A stretch of 64,000 nt of DNA, taken from Takakia lepidozioides (Eukaryota > Streptophyta > Takakiopsida > Takakiales > Takakiaceae). The first letter of the stretch is position 1. Each line of letters opens with the position of its first letter. Below the pieces are notes generated by a model, which had not been told where the DNA came from, searched no databases, and worked only from the letters and a program-made list of their open reading frames with translations. Positions 52,301 through 61,400 of this stretch are shown piece after piece. Location: positions 39,349,053 through 39,413,052 of the forward strand of contig CM060732.1 in assembly GCA_030704615.1 (NCBI GenBank). Reading direction: 5' to 3'. A program made the position numbers and the translations under genes.

Positions 52301-52581
52301 TTGATGCACTTATGCAAGAGACAGACATAAGTATCTGAATCTGCAGATAAGCCTTGGTTCAAAATTTGTAGAGCCTCTTTCAGTCGCCCTGCCTCACATA
52401 GTGTCCTTATTTTGGAAGCTGTGGTCATGGTGGAGGTGCATGATTTTATCAAATGTGCCACTGCTGCTACTTCCAGTTGATCATCTCCCCGTGCAGGTTT
52501 CTTGTAGCTATCAATCCGCAGGGAATCATAGCTACTCTTGTGCTTGAAATTGGACCCTCTTGCATGAATCTGGACCCACAC
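49399..52581 (-). CDS. DYW-type pentatricopeptide repeat protein
   Basis: Intronless, 1,060 residues, ending in the canonical DYW. Such proteins bind organelle transcripts and, through the DYW cytidine-deaminase domain, edit C to U. Seven complete repeat triads of 101 residues run from about residue 75 (VTFICVCNACASLAALEKGK, then LVDMYAKCGSIKDAKGVFDN, then VVSWNAMIAGYARHGCGMEA). An eighth, variant set and E motifs (VVWRTLLGACRIHGNVEMAE) follow. The DYW domain has PGRCCIEV, the zinc/active-site HSEKLAIAFGL, CGDCH and HHFKDGVCSCGDYW. All key His, Glu and Cys residues are present. The start MWVQIHARG is the first ATG of the frame; the N-terminus (basic, hydroxylated) could be an organelle transit peptide, but which organelle is unclear. 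Pieces of this gene or a close relative lie in the CACTA element. Confidence 0.92.
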   Translation of the reverse strand: MWVQIHARGSNFKHKSSYDSLRIDSYKKPARGDDQLEVAAVAHLIKSCTSTMTTASKIRTLCEAGRLKEALQILNQGLSADSDTYVCLLHKCIKMKGLEAGKQVHAHIIQSGFKPNIFLHNTLVNMYVKCGSVVDAHQVFNKMTERGLITWNIMMTGFTKHGCGKNALETYEQMIWEGVKPDRVTFICVCNACASLAALEKGKEVHSDIMKAGIVPDVILNTALMNMYAKCGSIKDAKGVFDNMAERNVVSWSSMIAGYAHHGCGMEALQTYEQMMWEGVKPDLVAFICVCNACASLAALDKGKEVHADIIKAGIVPDVILNTALVNMYAKCGSIRVAKGVFDNMAKRDVVSWSAMIAGYAQQGCGMEALETYEQMICQGVRPDQVAFICICNACASLAALEKGKEVHRHIMKAGIVPDVILNNTLVDMYAKCGSLKDAKGVFDHMAQRDIVSWNAMITGYVQQGCGMEAFETYEQMMGEQVNPTGVTFVCVCNACAGLAALEKGKEVHGDIMKAGIVPDVSLNNTLVDMYAKCGSLEDAKRVFDNMAERNVVSWNTMIAGYAQQGCGMEALEIYEQMLREGVNPDQVAFVSISNACASLAALENGKEVHADIIKAGILPDVILNNSLVDMYAKCGSIKDAKGVFNNMTERNVVSWNAMIAGYARHGCGMEALETYEQMKREGVKPDQVTLDCVCNACASLAALEKGKQVHCDIIKAGIVPDIILNNTLVDMYAKCGSIEDAKGVFDNMAERNVVSWTAMIAGYSRHGCHRKALQLFEGMQKEGLKLDSITFICVLSACSHVGLVDEGRHYFDSLSQDHGVTPTVEHFVCMVDILGRAGRLDEAEDFIDKMPIEPDAVVWRTLLGACRIHGNVEMAERAATSILKWDEQDAATYVLLSNIYAAAGRWDDTAKVRKMMKIRGVRKEPGRCCIEVGNSVHTFFVDDKLHPKIEEIHVELRRLSQQMKEAGYVPDTRFVLHDVEEEQKKMSLCYHSEKLAIAFGLISTAPGTPLCIIKNLRVCGDCHTAIRFISKIVRRAIVVRDTNHFHHFKDGVCSCGDYW
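50300..52120 (-). repeat. 303-bp coding tandem repeat
   Basis: The triads repeat at exactly 303 bases (equivalent positions 50339, 50642, 50945, 51248, 51551, 51854) with few substitutions, e.g. CATATTGT(C/T)GAA.ACTC.CTTTGCATC. This is a recent internal amplification in a coding sequence. Confidence 0.85.
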
Positions 52582-53089
52582 TCCATCCCTGCTCCTTCAG
52601 CTATTCCTGCCACGGCACCAATGGTGCATAGATCCTCCCTTCGCTGCTCCCAGCTGACATTAACAGCCTAAATTTTTTCTAGCAAACACCCCAACCCTAC
52701 TTATCACTAGTTCCGATGCTGAATTGCTCCCAAGACATCAAAATGTGCTGGGAGAGAGAGCATAACAATTTCCACAAAAGCTTTGTGATGCATCTTGTTG
52801 TCTTGCTTCTCTCTGTGACATATCAGGCGTTCGCCTTTTGGCCTCGATTAATCCACCGTCGGCTGGGGTCCAAAAAATATTCCTTCCAAACTTTCTCCTT
52901 TTCTCCGTTTTCCATTATTGGACATTTACCTGTTACCATATTGGCAACATGATGTCATAATCACTCCAAACCACCATAGATCCAATTGCCGGGCTAACTT
53001 ACATAATTCAACACGAATAATTAGGGACGACTCTAACAACAGGATAAAATGTGTTGAAGAAGAGGGTGTCCTCACCACATCGTCCCTGA
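52582..53089. other. 5' flank of PPR gene
   Basis: Probable promoter and 5' leader of the minus-strand PPR gene. 52640-52990 is the part also present (inverted) at 12835-13150 in the CACTA element. Confidence 0.5.
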
Positions 53090-54300
53090 CCTTGTGGCAT
53101 GAAAGCAACAAGCTTTCCTTTCACCCAAGGTGGATTCAACCAACCCTTGATCCAAAGGACCTCCTGGATGCACTGCTTGTCTCTATAGTTGGGTGATCTT
53201 GGATTGGTCTGTAAGAACCACCACGATGCAGCTGAGCATCCATAGTTTTTAACACAACCTCCTAAGACCAAGCCGACCCTCCCAAGCATATTGTAAAAAC
53301 CAGGAGAAAGAACAATCATGATACTAACCGGAAGAGCCACTTCTGCAGATGCGAAATTTTCCTTCACATCTTACATTAAGAAAGCCGGACCTTCCGGATC
53401 TTGCCATTGTGATTGTACCACCATTGTGGAGGATCTTTACAAAACTCATGCCAGCCCTGCTCCATGCTCCAAGGTAGACCTTTGTGCCCGAAACTACTCT
53501 GACGGCATCAATACTTTGACAAGTTCCTTTATGGAGGAGTGCTAGTGTAGTTTTCAACCTCAATCATGAAAACTCATTCTGGGTTCCGTTGGACTCTACA
53601 CAATGAGGAGCATGCGAACATGTCCAAACTTACACAGAGCCTAAACAAGCTTGTGCATGACAGTCACCCCTCTAACCAGGTCACTGTGAGTGATACACAC
53701 TTTCATCTTCAAGTTTTGGAGGAGCTCCACCATCCACAACCCAATCAGAACCGCAATCTGAGATCTGTCCACTGTCACCAGACTGTTCTTGATCTTGTGG
53801 CATGGCAAATTAGATAATCTTTCACCTAAGGAGGATTGAACCAACCCTCAATCCACAAGACCTCTCGTATACGCTGCTGAAGTCTGTAGCCTGGAGATTT
53901 TGTATTGGGCTGTGAAAACCACCAGGGAGCAGCTGAGCAGCCACAGTTGTAACCAAGCCACAACCATCAACCCTCCCACGCAGCAGACTCCAGGGAAAAG
54001 ACCTTGCGCATCCTCCTTTCATGCCCTGCTGAGGAAAAACAACCTGCCATACTGACAGCAAGCAAACCAAGAGTCTAACTTCACTCAACCCCTAGGGATA
54101 CAATCCAGCCCACACAACATTACCGTACCAGAGTTCACTCAAACTCCCTCAGACTCCTTCACATCCTACAAGAAGAAAGCTCACCTTGTCAACGATGTAG
54201 TCCCACCACTGTGAAGGATCTCCAAAGAATTCCTGCCAGCGTCGTTCCATGCCGCTCCAGCCTTGACCTACGTGCCGGATACCAATTATCGGCCTTGTCT
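53090..54300. repeat. Two diverged ~450 bp tandem units
   Basis: Unit 1 (53090-53500) and unit 2 (53790-54290) share CTTGTGGCATG, CCAACCCT.GATCCA.A.GACCTC, CAGCTGAGCA.CCA, TTCCTTCACATC.TAC and GGATCT...CATGCCAGC blocks at about 700-base spacing. Minus-strand frames in both are open in places but show no domain I recognise. Confidence 0.55.
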
Positions 54301-54646
54301 AACTATCCCGTGTGCTTTCATGCTTCTTTGCCAAGCGCACATTGGTTTCTACTGGATTGCTCATAACACAATTCCAAACCTGGATATAGAATGGAAAGAA
54401 ACTGATATCAAAGCGTTTCCTGTTATCACCTGATTTCGGTGGCGTTGCTGAAGAAGGTTTGGAAGGCGCCATAGCCACCATGAAGAACTTCGTCCTCTCT
54501 GCGGGCATTGCCAAGGAGGAGGGAGGATCCCTCCTTCATGTAAACCATGAGAAGCAGAAAACACCAACCGGCCCCATAAACGATCCGTATTGCACCAAAA
54601 GCAAGGGCTAACAGAGCATTTTCCCATAAATAACTCTAAGCATATA

Positions 54647-54687
54647 TCCCATATCGTTTGCACATATGTGAAACACTGCTATATATA
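54647..54687 (+). promoter_or_regulatory. U6 promoter: upstream sequence element and TATA
   Basis: TCCCATATCG (54647-54656) matches the plant snRNA upstream element (consensus TCCCACATCG) at nine of ten bases. TATATATA lies at 54680-54687. The 23-base gap between them is the spacing of RNA polymerase III-type plant snRNA genes, and the RNA starts 22-23 bases after the TATA. Confidence 0.85.
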
Positions 54688-54709
54688 CGTAAACAGAACT
54701 AGTGCAGGT

Positions 54710-54729
54710 GTCTCTTCGGAGACATCTGA

Positions 54730-54761
<32 letters not shown>

Positions 54762-54813
54762 GGCCCCTGCGTAAGGATGACACGCACAAATCGAGAAATG
54801 GTCCAAATTTTTT
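54710..54813 (+). ncRNA. U6: U6 spliceosomal RNA
   Basis: Complete U6: 5' stem-loop GTCTCTTCGGAGAC, then AAAATTGGAACGATACAGAG, AAGATTAGCATGGCCCCTGC, GATGACACGCACAAATCGAG and AATGGTCC, ending in a T run (54807-54814) that terminates polymerase III. The catalytic ACAGAGA box and AGC triad are present. Few differences from the usual plant sequence (stem-loop CT/GA pair; GCGTAAGG for GCGCAAGG), so probably functional. Confidence 0.95.
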
Positions 54814-54925
54814 TGGGATCATGGATTTCTCGAATATTCTCAGATCCCTCCACAGAGTTCATAATTGACTTGTTTAATTCATACTCAACCATGAGAAGCA
54901 GAAACACCAACCGGCCCGATAAAAC

Positions 54926-54947
54926 CTTACCACGACAGCGTGGTAAG
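54926..54947. repeat. 9-bp hairpin
   Basis: CTTACCACG, loop ACAG, CGTGGTAAG. It lies just after the second flanking repeat. A tRNA-like GTTGAACCC follows, but no tRNA fold is possible. Confidence 0.6.
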
Positions 54948-55036
54948 CGGAGTTGAACCCCAGACTGCTAGAGTAGGGAACAGGTTCCCAGATGGAGAAC
55001 ACGATTTTGAACATGTACTATATGCTTGTTCTCTTC

Positions 55037-55101
55037 ACTTCCCGCGTTTTTCAATCTCTCGCGCGTTCAGCAGAAAACCCTAGCTAACCCTAGCCCTAAT
55101 C
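55037..55101 (+). promoter_or_regulatory. E2F-like site and telo-boxes upstream of MLH1
   Basis: CTTCCCGCG (about 55038-55046) resembles an E2F site (TTTCCCGC). AAACCCTAGCTAACCCTAGC at 55075-55094 holds telo-box-type AAACCCTA units, common near transcription starts of plant replication and translation genes. This fits a cell-cycle-linked repair gene. Confidence 0.5.
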
Positions 55102-55118
55102 TCTCTTGAGTCCTCCTC

Positions 55119-55339
55119 ATGGCAAGTGCGGAGCATCTCTCTGGCGGGGTGCGGATTTCAACGGGTTCAGATCAGCTGTCATTCTGCGGAATTGATCTGA
55201 AGAAGGTCAGCGGCTTCTGCTGTAGTGATGTTACCTTCGAAACTTTTTTTCTGTACAGATTCCCCTAAAATTTGAAGAAGTTGAGGCCGAACCCCTGAAG
55301 AGTGCTGAAGTAGACAGTAATATGCGCTTTGCTGACTGA
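55119..55339 (+). CDS. Small spliced ORF (55 codons) in the MLH1 leader region
   Basis: ATG at 55119 opens 29 codons (MASAEHLSGGVRISTGSDQL...) to a donor AAG|GTCAGC at 55205. An acceptor TACAG at 55258 continues in phase (IPLKFEEVEAEPLKSAEV...) to TGA at 55337-55339. It lies between the telo-boxes and the MLH1 ATG, so it may be an upstream ORF of the same transcript or a separate small gene. Not a family I recognise. Confidence 0.35.
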
Positions 55340-55453
55340 TGGCTTCTATGGACCAGAATCTGTTTGTCCCAAGGCAGGCACATCATCTTTGCTGGCAATG
55401 AATACTGGGCAGAAGGGAGCGTACTGGATTGTTAGGATCCCTTGAACATCTAT

Positions 55454-58400
55454 ATGGATTCTCCACCGGAAAGTGCGGCAGCAGCACCAGCACCAATCAG
55501 GCGATTGGAAGAAACAGTGGTGAATCGAATAGCCGCGGGGGAGGTGATACAAAGGCCGGCGTCAGCCTTGAAAGAGTTATTGGAGAATAGTCTGGATGCA
55601 GGGGCCACCAGCATTAGCATCGTGGTGAAAGATGGCGGTCTGAAACTCATCCAGATCTCAGACAATGGACATGGTATTCGGGTATGCCTGGTGTATTGTC
55701 CTACTTTTAAGTTTCCTCAAGTAGGGGAAATTGTAATGGTTATAACCTACGAGGTTATTGTCTGACAAAGTTGCAGTACACAAGCTCTATTCTCTTGCAT
55801 AATACTCCAGGCTGGTTGCCGAGCTGGATAGCAATCCTTGATTGAACTGTGCACCTCATACTCCCCTATACAACTGGCGTGCATTTTATTTATAGGGGAA
55901 TAGTTATAGGGAAATTCTGCGCGAAGAAAGTTGGGTTGTTCCTTTTCCTGTCTGCTGAGAGCTGGTGTCGAGGGCTTATGGTTGTTACATTAGCGCGGCG
56001 GACTTGGGATATGTTTGCAATCTAGAATGGACATATTCCACATTGATTTTGTTTTAGTTTCTAGTTTGTAGGCCTGAGGGAGTTAAAAGTGTTAATCAAG
56101 GCTCAGTTTTATGTTGTGTAATGTTAGGAATGCTGGAAGATTCTCACAACTGCATGTACACAGGTCAGGAGCTTGGGAACAAATATCTCACATGCTAAAA
56201 ATAATTTTGTCGAGGGCCAAACATGTTGAAGTACAAAAAACACTAATCTACTAGAGTTAAGTTTGGGTCTGGGGATTGCTTCAATGATGGTGTTGGGAGT
56301 CATGGCCCATGTCGTCAGCTGTAAGCTACTGGAAATAGGAGTATACCGCTGAACTGTCTTTCTGATTTTGCAGAGTGAGGATTTACCAATCCTGTGTGAG
56401 AGGCACACAACATCAAAGCTGCGAGACTTTGAGGACCTGCAGACCATTAGCACATTGGGCTTCAGGGGTGAGGCGTTGGCCAGTATTACATTTGTGGCAC
56501 ATCTCAGTGTCACCACCATGACTGAGGGAAAAGCCCATGGTTACAAGTATGTGAAGCTGCTCAACCATACCTTGAAAGTTTCCTTGAATCTAAGAATCTG
56601 AATCAGGACGAGGTCATCAGCTTTATCTACTGCAAGCATATTCTGATGCATTTATTTGTTTCTCTGGCTGCCTGTCTATCTGTCTGTCTGTCTAGGTCAC
56701 TTTCCTCTTGTACTCATTTAATTGGGTTAGGTCTGTGCCTACTGCACATACAATGCACACTCTCTCAATCCTCAACCGTCCAAGACCGCAATTCTCCACG
56801 CCAGATCTGGTTGGTGGTTGGTATCTTGATACCAATGACCAGTTCCCCTTTATCGCATTGAATTGGTTGATTTGCTGTCCTTGTGGCAGGGTAACTTACA
56901 AGGATGGAAAGATGGAGGGAGAGCCTCGTCCTTGTGCAGCAGTCAAGGGGACTCAGATCATGGTGGGTATAATCAAGATTATGCTCTAGGCTGGGGTGGT
57001 TCATATCAATCTCAGTCTATTTGCATGGTTGATGCTTTATCTAAAATGGGCTTCATTCCACAGTAAGGATACTCAACTGTCTTGATGTATCTGCAGGTAG
57101 AAAATCTCTTCTACAATGTGGCTGCTCGGAGGAAATCTTTCAATAATCCTAATGAAGAGTATGGCCGCATCCTGGATGTAGTGAGCCGCTACGCCATACA
57201 CAAGATTGGTGTGAGCTTCTCTTGCAAAAAGGTTTGTATTTTGCTGTGGTTTTCCAGTGATCTTCCTCCCTTTCTCCCACCTGCTGCTGCTTTGAGAGCT
57301 ATGCAGTTTCTCATCATATTGATAAGAGTCTACTATCTCAGCATGGTGACAGCCGGGCAGACATGCACACAGTGGGGTCGTCATCACAAACAGATTCAAT
57401 CAGGGCTGTCTATGGCCCAGGGGTTGCACGTGAGCTCACTGCTCTCTCCGTGTCTGATGATGACCCATTGCGCTCCACATTCAAGATGGATGGATACATC
57501 TCTAGTGCCAATTACAGCTCAAAGCGAACTATCATGGTTCTCTTCATCAATGGTATGGTTTCAACTCATGCTCTTATCATGTAGGACTTGTGATTGTTGT
57601 CGTCAGTGTTGTTCTTGTGACATGTGTTTTTGACCCACAGAACAGAGTCATTGGTTGAAAGGATGCAACTTTCTCATGTGCTTTAGTTCCAAATATGAAT
57701 GAAAGCTGTCACAGATCATTTATTTGCAAGGTTGAGCTTTGGAGAGTTGGGGTCTCCCACATATCCCAGAGGTCTTCACCAGTGCGATGTAAAGACTTCA
57801 GATAAATTTAAAGAATTTTGCCAAACCAGCATTATATCAAGAGATCTGGCTTGCGAAGATTGGCTAGGATGTTATTAGGTATGTAAATTTTTGGCAGTAG
57901 ATTCTACTTTGGTTGCTAAACGATCACAATGGTCGAATTTCAATTTTCCCAGTGTCTGTCCGTGTGTGAAGGTACTTGGCTAAATATATCTTGATCTATT
58001 GCATTGTCCAGACTAGCCCTCGAGTGTGTCGTCGATGTTATGGCAGAGAGAGGTGATGTCTGACAACCAATTATTATCCAAGTTCTTAGCGGCATCTAGT
58101 CAACTCTCCCCTACTACAAGGAAGTGGAACAAAGCTGCTATTGAGCACGCCTCCTCTTTGTGAATTGAATCTGGAAGTGGTTCATCATTTGTTTGCAGAC
58201 CGGTTGGTGGAGTGTGGGGTACTTAAAAAGGCCATTGAGGTGGTGTATGGCACAATCCTCCCGAAGGCTTCTAAGCCATTCATCTACATGTCCATTTGGC
58301 TGCCCACTGAACATGTCGATGTTAATGTGCACCCCACAAAGCGAGAGGTAATGATTTCTCTCTTTTGACTCAAACCTCCTAGTGGGTACATGGGAGTTTG

Positions 58401-61400
58401 ACAGTAGTGTGGGCCCCTGATAACTATAGAGAAATTGCTGAAGACAGTTGCCTGTAAATGCTGGGTATAGTGATGCCTGAGGCTGCCAAATCTACCTCCT
58501 CTGTAGACTATCATGGGCTTTTCATCTCCAAGAATATGAAACTCATCCAAACTTATGACCGTGACCATTACAATCCTATTGCTTCTAATCAATTGTTGAT
58601 TGCCATCAGCGTAGAACCCTAAAGTTGCTTTCATCATTGCTGACAAATGTGGCGATGATGGCACTTCCAGTTGCATTGCAGTTAGAGGAGGGCAGTATGT
58701 AGTCCACTGGTTTAGCTGGGATGTGGTGCATGTGGTGATGACTGCACTGTCTGTCACAGTAGTAGCACAGTATAGTGCGGGGGCAGGTTGGCAGAGGGAG
58801 AGGGACACACAGATAGGGATATTAAGAAGGGAATCTAGGAATCAAGAGGACTTCAGAGAAGAGCTGAAGTGGACTATGGACTTCGTCATTCTTATGTGGC
58901 CTACTGTCCATCTTACACACTCTCTTACTGTGGGTGTTTGCAGGTGAGTTTTTTAAATCAGGAGAGCCTGGTGGATACCATTCAACAAGCAGTTGAAGCA
59001 AAATTGTTGGAGTCCAACAACACAAGGAGTTTCCGTACCCAGGTCTGTAAAGGGCTGTTTCTGGAATTTAGATTGTACTCACAAGACGTTGTTTGCCGTA
59101 GCCTTGTGGCCATTGACCCCGCACCCAGTTTGAGCGGGAACAAAAGGGACAGAACCTACCTCTGTCAGGGGCTGACGTTGGTAGTAAGACTTACCTCCAT
59201 ATAAAGAATTAATCCGGGTTTTCCAGATATCCTCTAGAAATCCCTTCACACAAGCATCAATCTGCTGTGTGTGATTTGCCCAAAAACTAGGCCTCAGGAG
59301 GGCCTGGGCTTTTGGCTCAGCCTCGAGACTTTCAAAGTTGGTAAACAGGGGTACAGGCACAATTCCCTTGATAGATTTGAAGAGAGCGTCTCTTTGGTGA
59401 GAGAACCCCGGACAGTGTATCAGAAAATGAATACTGTCTTCAGATTGCCCACACAACGGGCAATTGCACTCTCCCTTTCCTCTCTGCTTCTGTTTGCTGT
59501 TCAAAGGTAGGCTTCCTGCCCTGAGTTTAAATTTCAGTCTAGTGCCGAGAGTGGGTAGACCCTTGAGGTCATCCAAGATGTCCTCCCCCATGTCACAGAC
59601 TGGAAACAAGTTCAGGGAAGTTTTCTGCATAACTTCATTTTCATCAGACAATCTCATGGCAACAGACATGGCTGAGGACACTACAGCCTCTAAGTCAGAT
59701 TTATCCAGCAGGGTCAAGACTTGCGGATCCAGGTCCAGGTCCTTGAGGATCTCTTCTACTCTCTTCTGCCAGGACTTAGCCTGTTTGACAGGGCGGTCCC
59801 GTTTCCAAGATATAGAGTCGATTAATTTAGGATATCTGGTGTTGGGCATATGTTGCAGCTGACCCCACCATCTGACCTTGAATTCATCTCGTCGGGAGCT
59901 TAAGGACGGAATGCCAAACTCACCCCGAACAGCCACATTGGCTGTTTTGGAGCATGCTGACATACACTCCTTAAGCACCCCCACTTGAATGGATTCTAGA
60001 GACTTAGCCTGGTTGGAGTTATCAACCCATATAGCAGATCCGTACTCCAAGGCAGGTCTAATAACGCGACAAAGCATGGTTTTCTTAACCTCAGAGTTGA
60101 CCCCTCTGCAGTGGAAAAATTTAGTGAGCCCCAGAGCTTTGCCTTGCCAGTCTGAACAACTTTCCGGATATGTGCATCCCAATTACAATTGGAGGTGAAC
60201 TCAACGCCCAGGTAAGTGTAGGAAGGGAGGACCGGGATCTCTTGGCTACCCCACTGCCACTTAAGATCACTTCCTCCCTCTCCTCTGTCGTTGAATGCTA
60301 CCACTGCACATATGCTGACATTAGCCTCTAGCCCCCAAAGATCAAAGTATCTCTTCGCGCAATCAATCAACTCCTGGAGATTGGTTGGAGTCTCCCCTAT
60401 GCCTGCGAAGTCATCCGCAAACATAAGGGCTGGTATGGTGGTATCACCCACCCTTAACCCAAATCCCTCACTTTCCACATCCTCGAGGAGTTGATTGATG
60501 AAAACATTGAAGAGCAGAGGGGAGAGAGTACATCCTTGAGCTACACCTTGGTCTATGTCAAAGAAGTTGGACTTCTGTCCGTTAACAGTGACACAGCTTT
60601 TGGTGTGAGCATACAAGTTGTGGACAACTCTCCACATCTTTCCCTTGATCCCACAAGACCAGAGGCGGAACCATAGGCCATCTCTCCACACTGTGTCATA
60701 AGCCTTTTTGACATCCAGGAAAAAGACATAAGTGGGTTTCCCTTCTTTTTTCCTTCCCTGGATAATCTGGCTTAGAGTGAAGATATGATCCACACAGCCC
60801 CTGTTTCGCCGAAAGCCAGCTTGGCCTTCGTGGAAACAACCTCTAGACTCCAGATCAACCTCGAGACGAGTACTTATAACTCTGCAGAATGTCTTGCCAA
60901 CAGCATTGAGGAGAGTGATGCCACGGTAGTTCCCCGGTTCTTCTCTGTCACCCTTCTTGTATAGATTGACAATGACCCCCCGTCGCCAGCGAAAGGGGAT
61001 CATTTCAGTCTTCCAGATAAGGTTAAAGAGGAGAACTAGGGCCTCTATCATGGGATCGCCACCGTGCTTGATAAGCTCGTTGACAATACCATCAGGTCCA
61101 CCAGCTTTATATCCATTTAAATGTTCAATTGCTTCCACAATCTCAGAAGAACTAATGGGAGCATTATAAGCCATTGAAATATACTCCAGTTCATCAGGGC
61201 TGTTTTGAATCATAGGAACAGTTTTTCCAACTGTGTCCCTCCATTCAGCAGAAGACCCCTCACTGTTAGACCTAGAAGTTCTGCCAAGGATACTGTAGTG
61301 AGTTTCAAAGGTTTTGACAATGTCAACCGATGAAGTCACCACTGCACCTTTAGTAGTCTTCAGCGCTTGTACTTGCTGACCGTTTTTCGGTTTGTACAAA

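Larger units (their letters stand above)
54544..54924 (+). repeat. Direct repeats flanking the U6 gene
   Basis: ACCATGAGAAGCAGAAA.CACC and AACCGGCCC.ATAAA occur at 54544-54580 and again at 54887-54924, bracketing the U6 gene. Confidence 0.7.

Noticed and set aside
54901-55000. Possible tRNA (GTTGAACCC next to a hairpin)
   Set aside because: On neither strand can a cloverleaf with acceptor, D and anticodon arms be drawn; only a B-box-like word and a simple hairpin are present.
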